Assembly (NCBI RefSeq): GCF_036075115.1
Contig: NZ_CP107958.1
Location: 186,001 to 250,000 of the forward strand
Length of the DNA stretch: 64,000 nt
Direction: 5' to 3'
DNA from: Streptomyces sp. NBC_00377
GTDB taxonomy: Bacteria > Actinomycetota > Actinomycetes > Streptomycetales > Streptomycetaceae
The position numbers were made by a program, and so were the translations under genes. A model generated the notes under the pieces. That model was not told the origin of the DNA. It ran no database searches and saw only the letters and a program-made list of their open reading frames with translations. Below are positions 9,143 to 18,328 of this stretch, one piece after another. Each line of letters opens with the position of its first letter. Position 1 is the first letter of the stretch.

Positions 9143-10072
9143 ATGAAGCGGATTCAGCGGGCCGCTGGCGCGGTCGTCGGCTCAGCGGTAGGTGACGCCC
9201 TGGGCAGCCCCTTCGAGTTCGGTCCCCAGGGAGCGTTCTCCGCGCGGTTTCCCGCGCCTGGTGCCGGTGGCGAGATGTGCGGAGGCGGTGGCTGGGACCC
9301 CGGCGAGGCCACTGACGACACGCAGATGGCCGTCCTGGTCGCGGAGTCGCTGCTGGAGCAGGGCGGACTGGATCTGCCGGACATCTTCGCCCGCTTCCAG
9401 CGATGGGCAGCCTCAGACCCCAAGGACATCGGCCTGCAGACCGAAGACGTCCTGACCAACGGCATGCCCTGGGACCTCGCCGCCGCGATCCATTTCCAGG
9501 TCAACGAGCGAGCAGCGGGAAACGGCTCCCTGATGCGGGCATCGACCTCCGCGGTCCACTTCGCGGCCGCCGGCCAAGAAGCCACCATGGACGCGGCCCG
9601 CCGCATCGCCGCCCTCACCCACGGCGACCGCGCGGCCTGGGAAGGCACCGCGATCTTCCACGAACTCATCCGTGTCACGTTCGAGGACACCGACCCCCTC
9701 GCCGCGCTCCCGGACGCCCTGGCTCTTGTCCACCCCGACCACCGCGGCCGCTACGCCACAGTCCTCGCGCCCGACTGGCACCCCGATCAGGCGACCGAGT
9801 TCAACGGTGCCGTCTGGTCCTGCCTGGGCTCCGCCGTCTGGGCCCTGCGCACCACCACCAGCTTCGAAGACGCCCTACGCGCGGCGATCGACCTCGGCGG
9901 TGACACGGACACCGTCGCCGCGGTCACCGGAGGCCTCGCGGGGGCGTACTACGGGCTGGACGCAATCCCCGCCCGCTGGACCCAGCCACTCCATGTCCCC
10001 CTCCCCGGCTTCGACGGACGGGTACTGCACCTAGCAGATCTGCTCCACCTTGCACACCGCCTCGGAGGCTGA
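9143..10072 (+). CDS. ADP-ribosylglycohydrolase family protein (DraG-like)
   Basis: A 309-residue hydrolase expected to remove ADP-ribose from proteins, nucleic acids or small molecules using two magnesium ions. The family's metal-site motifs are in order: GSAVGDALGSPFE near the N-terminus, EATDDTQM around residue 53, and DLGGDTDTVAAVTGG near residue 255. Length matches the family. It has no signal peptide. No ADP-ribosyltransferase is encoded nearby, so the partner is unknown; the following minus-strand gene is an uncharacterised small protein. Confidence 0.88.
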   Translation: MKRIQRAAGAVVGSAVGDALGSPFEFGPQGAFSARFPAPGAGGEMCGGGGWDPGEATDDTQMAVLVAESLLEQGGLDLPDIFARFQRWAASDPKDIGLQTEDVLTNGMPWDLAAAIHFQVNERAAGNGSLMRASTSAVHFAAAGQEATMDAARRIAALTHGDRAAWEGTAIFHELIRVTFEDTDPLAALPDALALVHPDHRGRYATVLAPDWHPDQATEFNGAVWSCLGSAVWALRTTTSFEDALRAAIDLGGDTDTVAAVTGGLAGAYYGLDAIPARWTQPLHVPLPGFDGRVLHLADLLHLAHRLGG

Positions 10073-10126
10073 ACCGGGTGCTGCTCCGCGACGGCACTCT
10101 CCACGAACTACAGCCCTCAGCAGCAG

Positions 10127-10543
10127 TCACCTGACCAGTGGCTCCGCAAGGAGGATGACTCGATCGGCTTCGACATCGAATCCGAGCACTGGATGACCAT
10201 GGGCACCCTCCGGATGCATCAGCACCGGCTTGCCCAACCGCCGCCCGATCTCCCGCAAGAAGCCGCAGAACACATCAAGTCGCTCCTGCCCCTGCAACTC
10301 GCGCAGGTCAACGTCGAAATCGATCTCCTCGTCCGAGTAGAAGCGGAAGATCGCCAGCACTTCAGCTCTCAGCCAGACACGCAGGTTCGGGCACTCAGCA
10401 TCCGCCGGTCGAGACAGCGCTGCCTCCGCCCGAGGCAGGGGAAGCACCCTCTCTCCTTCGGAGTACTGGCACTTCCAGCCCCTCTCCACGACGAGATCCA
10501 GCACGTCCTGCCAGTTGTGCTCCGAGGCATCAGGGACACTCAC
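10127..10543 (-). CDS. Hypothetical protein, acidic, 138 residues
   Basis: I do not recognise a domain. The translation has good coding character on this strand (MSVPDASEHNWQDVLDLV..., with an acidic stretch YSDEEIDFDVDL and ending GFDVEADRVILLAEPLVR). It has no signal peptide, membrane helix or cysteine motif. It converges on the ADP-ribosylglycohydrolase gene, 54 bases away. Its size and acidity would suit a small soluble accessory or immunity-type protein, but that is a guess. Confidence 0.65.
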   Translation of the reverse strand: MSVPDASEHNWQDVLDLVVERGWKCQYSEGERVLPLPRAEAALSRPADAECPNLRVWLRAEVLAIFRFYSDEEIDFDVDLRELQGQERLDVFCGFLREIGRRLGKPVLMHPEGAHGHPVLGFDVEADRVILLAEPLVR

Positions 10544-10718
10544 GTGCGGAGAACGCCACCCTACGCGAAGCTCTCCGCCAGGGCGGCACCGTCGCCTCCC
10601 TCCCTGTGACGCGTTGAATGCTGCCGCCGGAATGACTGCCGTGCCTCTACTCCTGCGGTGGCTTCTATGCCCTTGATCAGCGGAAACAGGGCTGCTTTCA
10701 GCCCGGGCGCCGGGCAGT

Positions 10719-11024
10719 ATGACGGTGTGGCTGATCCCCCTGTGGGACGACGTGAAGTGTTTCTTCGATCCGGACCTGATGGATGGGATCGCTACCGGAC
10801 CGGGAAGCGGAGATAACCGGCGCTTTGTAGATCTCGAAGAACTCCTCGCGTATCACGATCACCGCGGCGCCGAGGCCGGCAAAGTTGGACCACGTGCGGT
10901 CACGAGTAGCACGCCTGAGGCGCGCCGGGAGGTCGTCGAACGAGAAGGGCGCTGGGTCGCGCTCCTGAGTACCCCAGGCGAGCCCCAGCCATGCCAAAAC
11001 AGCCCCCACCTGAGGATGGCGTAG
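10719..11024 (+). CDS. Hypothetical protein, about 100 residues
   Basis: Starts MTVWLIPLWDDVKCFFDPDLMDGI and reads plausibly for the first 60 residues, then becomes less protein-like. A minus-strand frame over the same bases is also open, so strand choice is not secure. No homology recognised. Confidence 0.35.
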   Translation: MTVWLIPLWDDVKCFFDPDLMDGIATGPGSGDNRRFVDLEELLAYHDHRGAEAGKVGPRAVTSSTPEARREVVEREGRWVALLSTPGEPQPCQNSPHLRMA

Positions 11025-11173
11025 CTGCCCGATGCCATCCCCTCGCCTGCGGTTCCGCGGCTCACGTTGTGTAGCCACTGGGCGGGGGTCGGCCGTGTTC
11101 GAGGTGCAGAGGGACGAGCACGGCCTCGACGATCGCGCCGATCCGCCACGAACACAAGCTGCCCGGCCACGGC

Positions 11174-11866
11174 CTACCGGCCGTGGGCGGGTTCGGTCGC
11201 GCGGCGGTAGGTGAAGCGCGGCAGGAAGAACTGCGTGACCGGCCCGACCAGCAGTGCGTAGAGGACGGTGCCGATGCCCACGGTCCCGCCGAGGGTCCAG
11301 CCCACGGCGAGGACGACGACCTCCAGCGCCGTGCGGACGAGCCGCATGGAGCGCCCCGTCGCCGACGCGGCCCCGGTCATGAGCCCGTCCCGGGGACCCG
11401 GACCGAAGCGCGCGCCGACGTAGACGGCGACGGAGAATCCGTTGAGGAGGATGCCCGTCAGAAGCAGGCCGATCCGGGCCGGCAGCCCCAGATCCTGGGG
11501 TATGAGCGAAAGGCCCAGGTCCGACGAGCAAGCGAGCACGGCGACGTTTGCGAAGGTGCCGAGCGTCGGCCGCTGCCGGAGCGGTAGCCACGCCAGCAGG
11601 ACCACCACCCCCACGACGGCACTGATGGTGCCGAAACTCAACGACGAATGCCGCTGCAGGCCCTCGTACAGCACGCTCCACGGGTTGACGCCCAGCGCCC
11701 CCCGGACCAGCAGCGACAGGCTGAATCCGTAGAGGGCCAACCCGGCGAGCAGCTGAACCAGGCGCCGGAGCGGACGCTCGGAGAGGGGCACATAGGCGAG
11801 GGGAGGCAGCGGACGACCGTCCCCGCGCGCGTCCTGCTGTGGCTGCCGCGCGGTGGCGTTTCCCAT
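11174..11866 (-). CDS. YczE/YyaS/YitT-family integral membrane protein
   Basis: A 230-residue membrane protein with about five hydrophobic segments, including LVQLLAGLALYGFSLSLLVR, ISAVVGVVVLLAWLPL, IGLLLTGILLNGFSVAVYVG and VVLAVGWTLGGTVGIG. The motif ARFGPGPRDGLMTG is characteristic of YczE-like proteins. ATG 11866 is chosen because AGAGGAG lies just upstream. It is transcribed divergently from a MocR-type regulator, the arrangement for which YczE/YczR pairs are known, so MocR control is likely. Transport substrate is unknown. Confidence 0.85.
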   Translation of the reverse strand: MGNATARQPQQDARGDGRPLPPLAYVPLSERPLRRLVQLLAGLALYGFSLSLLVRGALGVNPWSVLYEGLQRHSSLSFGTISAVVGVVVLLAWLPLRQRPTLGTFANVAVLACSSDLGLSLIPQDLGLPARIGLLLTGILLNGFSVAVYVGARFGPGPRDGLMTGAASATGRSMRLVRTALEVVVLAVGWTLGGTVGIGTVLYALLVGPVTQFFLPRFTYRRATEPAHGR

Positions 11867-11930
11867 GGTTGCTCCTCTGGTGTCTTGCGGTGCTCCCTGC
11901 ACCTGACGGCGAGTCTGTAGAGTCGGCGGC

Positions 11931-11950
11931 GGCAATTGGATTGCCAATTC
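11931..11950. promoter_or_regulatory. Candidate MocR operator between yczE-like and mocR genes
   Basis: The 131-base divergent spacer contains GGCAATTGGATTGCCAATTC. This holds an inverted repeat (GGCAAT/ATTGCC) and overlapping CAATTGG/CCAATT half-sites; a further GGCCAATC follows near 11973. Repeated half-sites in this spacer are typical of MocR targets. Binding is inferred. Confidence 0.5.
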
Positions 11951-11997
11951 GGGGAGAGTGGTATGAGCATGTTGGCCAATCTGTGCCGAGTGGCCCG

Positions 11998-13449
11998 ATG
12001 AACCACGCCACACGAGCCCTCAGCGGGCGCCAACTGGCCGCCCTGTTGCCCGACCTCAAAGGGGTACGGCCCGCGTACCGCCAGCTGTCCGAGGCGATCA
12101 GGGCGCTGATCCTCGACGGCCAGGTCGCATTGCACATCAGGCTGCCCGCCGAGCGGGCACTGGCCACGGCCCTCAACCTCAGCAGGCCCACCGTCACCGC
12201 GTCCTACGACCTGCTCCGCGCCGGCGGGTACGCCCACAGTCGGCAGGGCTCTGGCACCTGGACGGCCCTGCCCAAAGAGGTTCTGCCCCACAAGGTCGCC
12301 CGGGCGCTCCCGCCCTCCGACACCACCATTGACCTCGCCAGGGCGGCCCCCGGCCTGCCCTCGCACGTGCTGGCCGAAGCCCTGGGCAGGGTCGCACCGC
12401 AGCTGGCCGTGCATACCCGCTCCTCCGGCTACCACCCGTACGGGTTGCCGGAGCTACGGGCCGCGGTCGCCGACAGGTTCACCCGGCGCGGGCTCGCGAC
12501 CGTCCCCGAGCAAATCCTCATCACGTCCGGGGCCCAGCACGCGCTTACTCTGGTCCTCGGGCTCCTGGCCGCGCCGGGCGACCGCATGATGGTGGAGAAC
12601 CCGTCCTATCCGAACGCTCTGGAAGCCATGCGCCGCGCTCGCCTGCGCACCGTGTCCGTGCCCGTCTCGGACCACGGCTGGGACGTCGAGGTCCTCGAGG
12701 CCACGCTGCGCCAGACGGTCCCGCAATTGGCCTTCCTCATGCCGGATTTCCACAACCCGACGGGTCTGCTGATGCCCGACGAGGACCGGGTCCGCGTGCT
12801 GCGCGCCGCCCGGCCCGCCGACAGCTGGCTGGTGATCGACGAGACCACAGCCGATCTGGCCCTCGACCTGCCCGCGCCGCGGCCCTTCGCCTCCCACGCG
12901 GCGCCGGGCGGGTCCGGCCGGGTCATCACCATCGGCTCGATGAGCAAGACCCACTGGGGCGGTCTGCGCATCGGCTGGCTGCGCGCGCCCGCGCGGCTCG
13001 TGACGGAGCTCGCGGCCCAGCGGATCGCCACCGACCTGGGCGGCTCCGTGCTGGATCAGCTCCTGGCCCATGCGCTACTTAGCGGCGCCGAGGACCTGCT
13101 GCCGAGCCATCTGGCGCGGGTGCGCGAGCAACGGGACGCGTTGGCTGGGGCGTTGACCGAGCACTTCCCCCAATGGCGGTGGCAGCTACCGCCGGGCGGG
13201 CTGTCGCTCTGGGTCGACCTCGGCGAACCCATCGCGTCCACTCTCGCCGAGCGGACCCTGGAGCACGGCGTGCGGATCGAGGGCGGCGCCTGCTTCACCA
13301 CCGATCCGGGTGTCTTCGAGAACCGCCTGCGTATCCCGTACACCAGGCCGTCCGACATCCTGCGCGAGGCCGTACAGCGCATGGCCGCGGCCGTGACGCG
13401 TGGGCTGCGCACCCCGTCGGCCGACCGCCGCCCGCACTGGGTGGTGTGA
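11998..13449 (+). CDS. MocR-family regulator: GntR HTH fused to aminotransferase-like domain
   Basis: A 483-residue regulator. The N-terminal winged helix is RPAYRQLSEAIRALILDGQ followed by LPAERALATALNLSRPTVTASYDLLRAGGY. A fold-type I PLP domain follows, with the lysine region ITIGSMSKTHWGGLRIGWLR and upstream LMPDFHNPTGLLM and VIDETTADLAL. ATG 11998 is preferred over upstream in-frame codons because homology starts there. The PLP domain in this family senses PLP or an amine effector. It is divergent from the yczE-like gene and converges with the biosynthetic cluster across a hairpin terminator. Confidence 0.9.
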   Translation: MNHATRALSGRQLAALLPDLKGVRPAYRQLSEAIRALILDGQVALHIRLPAERALATALNLSRPTVTASYDLLRAGGYAHSRQGSGTWTALPKEVLPHKVARALPPSDTTIDLARAAPGLPSHVLAEALGRVAPQLAVHTRSSGYHPYGLPELRAAVADRFTRRGLATVPEQILITSGAQHALTLVLGLLAAPGDRMMVENPSYPNALEAMRRARLRTVSVPVSDHGWDVEVLEATLRQTVPQLAFLMPDFHNPTGLLMPDEDRVRVLRAARPADSWLVIDETTADLALDLPAPRPFASHAAPGGSGRVITIGSMSKTHWGGLRIGWLRAPARLVTELAAQRIATDLGGSVLDQLLAHALLSGAEDLLPSHLARVREQRDALAGALTEHFPQWRWQLPPGGLSLWVDLGEPIASTLAERTLEHGVRIEGGACFTTDPGVFENRLRIPYTRPSDILREAVQRMAAAVTRGLRTPSADRRPHWVV

Positions 13450-13484
13450 CGGGCCGGTGCCGCCGATGGACTTCCCGGCCCGTC
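13448..13484. terminator. Bidirectional hairpin between convergent genes
   Basis: A perfect 10-bp stem (GACGGGCCGG at 13448-13457 with CCGGCCCGTC at 13475-13484) has a 17-base loop. It starts in the mocR stop codon and ends 11 bases before the last cluster gene's stop, marking the cluster's downstream boundary. Confidence 0.65.
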
Positions 13485-13494
13485 GGCGGCCCCG

Positions 13495-14469
13495 CTACGG
13501 GCCGACCGGGTCCGGGTCCGCGGACGGCACGGTGTGCACCCGGATCTCACCGGTGAACGAGCCCGCGTACCGGCCCGCTTCCGGGTCTGCGCTGCTCGCG
13601 AAGAGTTCCATTCGCAGCCCGCGCGACCCGGCCCCGGCGTCCCCGGCGTCCTCCCGGTAGGACAGCAGCAGGGTGGGATCGGTGAGGACGCGCCTGCTGA
13701 GCACGAGGTCGGCGCAGTCGTCCCCCCGGAACGGGTGGACCGTCTGGGAGGGCACCGCGCTGAAGCCCAGCCGGGTCTTGAACGCGAAGAGCCCCACCTC
13801 GACCACGTGCCCGTAGAGGTTCGGGTCGTTGCCGAGGCTGACCCTGCCGAAGCCCCGGTCCCGGGCGTGGTTCACCGCTTCCGTGTACAGGACGCGGGCC
13901 AGGCTCTGCGCTCTGGCCCGCTCGTTCACTGCTGAGAACCGCAGGCGCACGAGGTCCGCCTCGGGCTGGTCCTGGCTCAGGCAGGCGCCGGTCAGGGCGT
14001 CGCCGTCGCGCACCTTGACAGCGAACAGGTCGGCCGCGTCCGACAGCAGCTGGTCGCGCTGTTGCAGGGCGACCGGCAGCGCATGGCGCAGGCGCGTCAG
14101 CTGCCGCTCGTACAGGTCCAGGAACTCGTCGAGGAACGGCTCTGTCACGGGCACCACGTCGACCGTCAGGCCCGCTTCGTCCAGGCGCCGGCGGGCGGCC
14201 TGGATGCTCTGGCGTTCCTTGCGGTGCAGGCCGCTCAGGTACGCCTCCTCGCTCTCGCCCGTGTCCGCCACCCAGGTCAGCCAGCTGGGCTTGGGCAGGA
14301 ATCCGGCCGCCCGAAGACGCGGCCAGGCATCGGCGGCTGGGTCGACCACCCGGACGACTTCCGCCCGTCCCCGGTACTCCTCCCAGTCGGTCTCCAGGGC
14401 TTCCCGGGTGCTGGCGAAGACCATGGGCAGGCCGGTGTTCTCTTCGATCTCCATCATGTGCTTCCGCAT
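13495..14469 (-). CDS. GNAT/FemAB-like acyltransferase, last gene of the cluster
   Basis: A 324-residue protein of the FemAB/BioF2-like GNAT superfamily. The recognisable parts are the LHRKERQSIQAARRRLDEAG helix and the C-terminal core RAQSLARVLYTEAVNHARDRGFGRVSLGND...LFAFKTRLGF. Such proteins transfer acyl or aminoacyl groups from CoA or charged tRNA to amines. ATG 14469 overlaps the stop of the upstream MFS gene (TGATG), so the two are coupled. In this cluster it could add an amino acid or acyl cap to the product; that is inference. No membrane segment is seen. Confidence 0.65.
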   Translation of the reverse strand: MRKHMMEIEENTGLPMVFASTREALETDWEEYRGRAEVVRVVDPAADAWPRLRAAGFLPKPSWLTWVADTGESEEAYLSGLHRKERQSIQAARRRLDEAGLTVDVVPVTEPFLDEFLDLYERQLTRLRHALPVALQQRDQLLSDAADLFAVKVRDGDALTGACLSQDQPEADLVRLRFSAVNERARAQSLARVLYTEAVNHARDRGFGRVSLGNDPNLYGHVVEVGLFAFKTRLGFSAVPSQTVHPFRGDDCADLVLSRRVLTDPTLLLSYREDAGDAGAGSRGLRMELFASSADPEAGRYAGSFTGEIRVHTVPSADPDPVGP

Positions 14470-15734
14470 CACTCGACGGGGGTGTCGGGGGCTGCTGAGA
14501 GCGTGCTGCGTCCCAGCAGGCGCCGGTGGGAGAGGATCAGGAGCGCGGCGAGTGCGACGGCCTCGACCGCGGCGCAGTAGAACATCGCGGTGCGCACTCC
14601 GTCGCCCAGCAGGTACGAGGCCGAGGCCAGCGTGGGGGCCGCCAGTGCCGACGCCACGAAGAGCCGCAGCGAGGCGACGCGTCCCAGGATGTGGGTCGGG
14701 GAGCGCAGTTGCAGCGCCGTCATCAGCAGCGTCTGGGAGGAGCCTGCCGCGAAGCCGATCGCCACGACGCAGACGACGGTCGCCACCTGGCCGAGGTCGA
14801 TCATCAGGAGCAGGAAGACGGACACGGTCATGGCCATGAACCCGGTCACCAGGCGCCGGGTCCGCTCCCCGGACCAGGACCGCCACTGCACGAGTCCGGA
14901 GAGCATGATCCCGGCGGGCAGGGCCGCGTTGACGACGGCCAGCGTCATGGTGTTGCCGCCGAAGCGGCCGTCCACCAGCGGCACGACGACCAGGGTGAAC
15001 AGGTACACGGCGACGTAGTCACCCGAGCAGAGCAGGATGTGGGTGATGAGTCCACGCTGCCCGCGCAGTTCCCGGAGCAGCCCCGTCTTCGCGGGCTCGG
15101 GACCGGACGACCGCGCCGACGGCCGCGGCGGCTTCGGGAGCATGCCGAGGATGAGGGCGGCCGCCGCGAACGACACGGCCAGCGTCAGGAAGCCCCAGAC
15201 CGGCGGGAGCAGCAGCAGCACGGTGCCGAGCGGAGCACCGAGCAGCGTGCCAGCCTGGAAGGCCGCGTTGATCCTGGCGTTCAGGGCGGCAAGTCTTTCC
15301 TTGCCGACGAGTTGGGGGGAGAGCGTGAACATCGACGCCCGGTAGAACCCCTGGATGACACTGACCAGCGCGGCTCCGCAGACCAGTGGCACGGCTGGGG
15401 AGTCGAGCAGTGATACGGCTGCCTCGACGGTGATGGCGGCGCAGGCCAGCCCTTCGCTGAGCACCGCTAGCCGGCGGGCGCCGAACCGGTCGACCACATG
15501 GCCGGCGATCAGCTGGACGACGGCGGCGATCGCGAAGTTCGACACCAGCACCAGGGCGAAATGGGACGCGCTGCCGGTGAGCCGGTACAGCACGATCGCG
15601 ACCAGCGCGTTGTTCCCCGCCAGGGCGAGGTTGACGAAGAGCACCGCGGCCGGCACCTGGAACACGACCGCGCGCAGGCCGGACGTGCCGGTCCCGGTGG
15701 TGCCGGGCTCCGACACCCGGCTCGCCCCGGTCAC
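14469..15734 (-). CDS. MFS transporter (first of two in the cluster)
   Basis: A 421-residue multi-pass permease of the macrolide-efflux/DHA3 type. It has roughly twelve hydrophobic segments, the loop-2 motif GHVVDRFGARRLAVLSEG, and a hydrophilic central loop (PKPPRPSARSSGPEPAKTG). GTG 15734 overlaps the stop of the ATP-grasp gene by four bases (GTGA), so it is cotranslated with biosynthetic genes. A role in exporting the product or conferring self-resistance is likely. Confidence 0.85.
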   Translation of the reverse strand: MTGASRVSEPGTTGTGTSGLRAVVFQVPAAVLFVNLALAGNNALVAIVLYRLTGSASHFALVLVSNFAIAAVVQLIAGHVVDRFGARRLAVLSEGLACAAITVEAAVSLLDSPAVPLVCGAALVSVIQGFYRASMFTLSPQLVGKERLAALNARINAAFQAGTLLGAPLGTVLLLLPPVWGFLTLAVSFAAAALILGMLPKPPRPSARSSGPEPAKTGLLRELRGQRGLITHILLCSGDYVAVYLFTLVVVPLVDGRFGGNTMTLAVVNAALPAGIMLSGLVQWRSWSGERTRRLVTGFMAMTVSVFLLLMIDLGQVATVVCVVAIGFAAGSSQTLLMTALQLRSPTHILGRVASLRLFVASALAAPTLASASYLLGDGVRTAMFYCAAVEAVALAALLILSHRRLLGRSTLSAAPDTPVE

Positions 15735-16963
15735 CCCGTTATCCGCACGGTCAGGTCCCTGGCCGCGGCGAGCGCCGCGTTGAGCGCCAGGTTCGAGGAG
15801 CCCGCGCGGGTGCGGACCTGGCAGACCGAGCCGCGGTAGTCTCCCGCCGCCCGTACCTCGTCGCCGGGCGCCGCGGTGGTCGCAACCTGCACGACGTGGG
15901 CGGCGTGCGCTGCACGGTCGAGTCCGTCCACCCGGAGCAGACGACCGGCCTCGGAGGCGTACACCGTCACTGTGCTGCTGTGGTCCCCGGTGCGGACGGG
16001 TTCGGGCACGGGGCGGCCCAGCGCCGCCGTACAGAGCAGTTCGGGCACGGACACGGACAGGCAGTCGCTCATCATCGAGGACAGCAGTCCCCCGCCCATC
16101 CGGGCGTTGACCTCCACCACGACGGCGGCGTCGTCGGTGAGGACGAACTCGGTGTGGAGCATCCCCTGCGTGAAGTCGGTGGCGGCTACCAGGGTCTCGA
16201 CGGCCTTGCGCATCCTGGCCTCGGCCTCCGGCGGTACTTCGACCGGGAAGGTGTACGACACCTCGCAGAACGAGGGGCGCGGGCCCAGCTGCCGGTCGGT
16301 GACCCCGAGGTGCCTGCACCGGCCGTCCGCCACGAGCGTTTCGAGACTGTAGAGCGGGCCGTTCACGTACACCTCCGCCATCAGCTCGCCGTCGAGGTAG
16401 CGGCCGGCTGCGGAGAGGGTGCGGAACGCGGTGGCGGCCTCGTGCGGGGTGCGGCACAGCAGCACGTCGAGGCTGCCGGTGCCGCGGCAGTTCTTGAGCA
16501 CGACGGGGGCTCCCGAGGCGGTCACGAAGGCCGCCAGTTCCTCCGCGGTACGGGGCTCGGTCCAGCGCGGCGAGGCGATGCCGAGTTCTTCGTAGAGTTC
16601 GCGCGCACACCGTTTGTCGCGGAGCGTGCGCACGGTCTCCACCGGGGCGAACGGCGCGCCGACCGCTTCGGCGAGCACGGCGGCGAAGAGCAGGTGCCGG
16701 TCGGTCGCGCAGACCACCGCGGGCGGGCCGTCGTCGTCGCGCAGCGCCGTGACGAGCTCGCCGGGCAGCGTCTCGCCCTCGGTGGTCGCCACCACGAACA
16801 GGCGCTCGCGCCGGGCGAGTTCCGCGAGGACGTCGGCGCCCGGCATCCCGTCGTACTTGGCCGGGTTGGTGGTAACCAGGGCGGCGTCGAGACCGTGGTC
16901 CACCGCCCAGCCGAGAGCGGTCAATCCGCTGCCCGTCAGCGGCGATTCAACGAAGAGGATCAT
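15731..16963 (-). CDS. ATP-grasp ligase (first of three in the cluster)
   Basis: A 410-residue carboxylate-amine/amino-acid ligase that should activate a carboxylate as acyl phosphate and join it to an amine or hydrazine. Visible elements are the N-terminal MILFVESPLTGSGLTAL pre-ATP-grasp fold, the ATP-lysine segment GAPVVLKNCRGTGSLDV and the metal site VVVEVNARMGGGLLSSM. Its ATG directly follows the stop of the N-hydroxylase gene (TGAATG) and its end overlaps the MFS gene. Which bond it makes is unknown. L-amino-acid ligases are its nearest general relatives. Confidence 0.85.
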   Translation of the reverse strand: MILFVESPLTGSGLTALGWAVDHGLDAALVTTNPAKYDGMPGADVLAELARRERLFVVATTEGETLPGELVTALRDDDGPPAVVCATDRHLLFAAVLAEAVGAPFAPVETVRTLRDKRCARELYEELGIASPRWTEPRTAEELAAFVTASGAPVVLKNCRGTGSLDVLLCRTPHEAATAFRTLSAAGRYLDGELMAEVYVNGPLYSLETLVADGRCRHLGVTDRQLGPRPSFCEVSYTFPVEVPPEAEARMRKAVETLVAATDFTQGMLHTEFVLTDDAAVVVEVNARMGGGLLSSMMSDCLSVSVPELLCTAALGRPVPEPVRTGDHSSTVTVYASEAGRLLRVDGLDRAAHAAHVVQVATTAAPGDEVRAAGDYRGSVCQVRTRAGSSNLALNAALAAARDLTVRITG

Positions 16964-18328
16964 TCACAGTCCTAGGCCGGGCGCTACGGTCGCCGTCGCC
17001 GGTCGCGCGGATGGAGGGGCGTGGTGGTCCGCGTCCGCGTAGCCGCCCAGCACTCGATCGCTCAGCAGTCCCAGCGAGCTGAGGTTGGCGAAGCCGGGGC
17101 CCTGGGCCAGGCCGGCCAGCGCGGGGACGTGCAGGCGGGGCCACAGGCCCCGCAGGGCGAGGGATGCGTCGAGCTCGCGGGCCAGGGCCCGTTCGTCGCT
17201 CAGTGTGACGCCCAGCCGGGATTCCACCGAGTTGGTGCTCGTCCCGTCGAGCAGGCCCGTCAGCTGGCGCAGCGGGGAGCTGCCGGTGCAGTTGACGACG
17301 AGGTCGTACTCGCGGCGCATCACCTCGTCGTGCTGGTCGACGGTGACCAAGATGCGTCCCGACGTCCCGGCTCCCACGTACCGGATCCGGCCGCGCAGGA
17401 AGGAGACGCTGCGGGCCCGGGCCAGCTCGCCCAGAGCGCGCGGGGAGATCACCCCGCGGTCCGTGCGGGCGATGAAGTCCATCCGGACGGCTTCGGGGAG
17501 CTGCTGCCAGGCGGCCGTCTGCGGGTCGGAGTAGACCCGGTCCTCCACGTAGGACTCGGCGCGGGAGTGCGGCGGGGACGGGGAGATGATGGACACCGTG
17601 ACGTCCTCGCCCAGGGTCTCCCAGATGTACAGGGCGAACGAGGCCGCGCTCTCACCGGCGCCGACGACGCAGATCCGGCTTCCGGCGCCCAGCCCCAAGG
17701 AGCTCAGCTTCTCGCGGTGGGTGGCCGCGGTCAGCAGCCGGTCGGCCACCTCGGGGGAGTGCGGCAGAGGGGCAGGCGCGCCGTGTCCCGTGAAGACCAG
17801 CCCGTCGTAGGGGCCCGGGGAGTTCGCGCCGACGGGACCGCGGCGGTCCAGCGTCCAGCCGTCGGTGCTGTACCGCAGACCGATCACCTCGGCGCGTTGT
17901 ACGTACACGCCCGACACAGCCCGGGTCAGCACCCACTTGAGGTAGTCGGCGAACTGCCGGTGTGTGGGCGACGGCAGTCCGGCGTCGATCCAGTGCTGGT
18001 AGCCACCGGTGTCGATCAGGTGACTCTGCCAGGAGAACGCCTGCATCCGGGCGTCGATCTCCTTGCCGCGCACGCCGAACCGGAACGTGCTGTGGTACGG
18101 GAAGCCGACGTCCTTCTCGGCGCGCGTGCCCAGCCGCTCACGGCCGCTCGTCCAGCCGGCCCGGCCGGTCCAGTGGGCCGCGATCTCGTCCCGCTCGAAG
18201 ACGTGCAGTTCCACGGGGACTATGCCGAGCTCGTTGAGAACGTGGGTCTTGGCCGCGAGCGCCGCGGCCTTTGGCCCCGCGCCGATGACGGCTATCCGTC
18301 GGCCGCCGCGCGAAGGCCGGGTGGTCAC
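16964..18328 (-). CDS. FAD-dependent lysine/ornithine N-monooxygenase-like enzyme
   Basis: A 454-residue flavoprotein of the N-hydroxylating class (MbtG-like lysine N6-hydroxylases). It has an N-terminal FAD site (IAVIGAGPKAAALAAK, GxGxxA at 16-21), a second dinucleotide site RICVVGAGESAASFALY for NADPH, and a DLVVNCTGSSPLR segment near the C-terminus. In hydrazine pathways such an enzyme makes N6-hydroxylysine, the electrophilic nitrogen donor for N-N bond formation. GTG 18328 overlaps the upstream GNAT stop (GTGA). Lysine is the likeliest substrate given the MetRS-like and cupin partners, but ornithine or another amine is possible. Confidence 0.85.
   Translation of the reverse strand: MTTRPSRGGRRIAVIGAGPKAAALAAKTHVLNELGIVPVELHVFERDEIAAHWTGRAGWTSGRERLGTRAEKDVGFPYHSTFRFGVRGKEIDARMQAFSWQSHLIDTGGYQHWIDAGLPSPTHRQFADYLKWVLTRAVSGVYVQRAEVIGLRYSTDGWTLDRRGPVGANSPGPYDGLVFTGHGAPAPLPHSPEVADRLLTAATHREKLSSLGLGAGSRICVVGAGESAASFALYIWETLGEDVTVSIISPSPPHSRAESYVEDRVYSDPQTAAWQQLPEAVRMDFIARTDRGVISPRALGELARARSVSFLRGRIRYVGAGTSGRILVTVDQHDEVMRREYDLVVNCTGSSPLRQLTGLLDGTSTNSVESRLGVTLSDERALARELDASLALRGLWPRLHVPALAGLAQGPGFANLSSLGLLSDRVLGGYADADHHAPPSARPATATVAPGLGL

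Noticed and set aside
14469..16610. A 713-codon frame extending the MFS gene
   Set aside because: The extension overlaps the clear ATP-grasp gene and lacks membrane character; GTG 15734 with GTGA overlap is the natural start.
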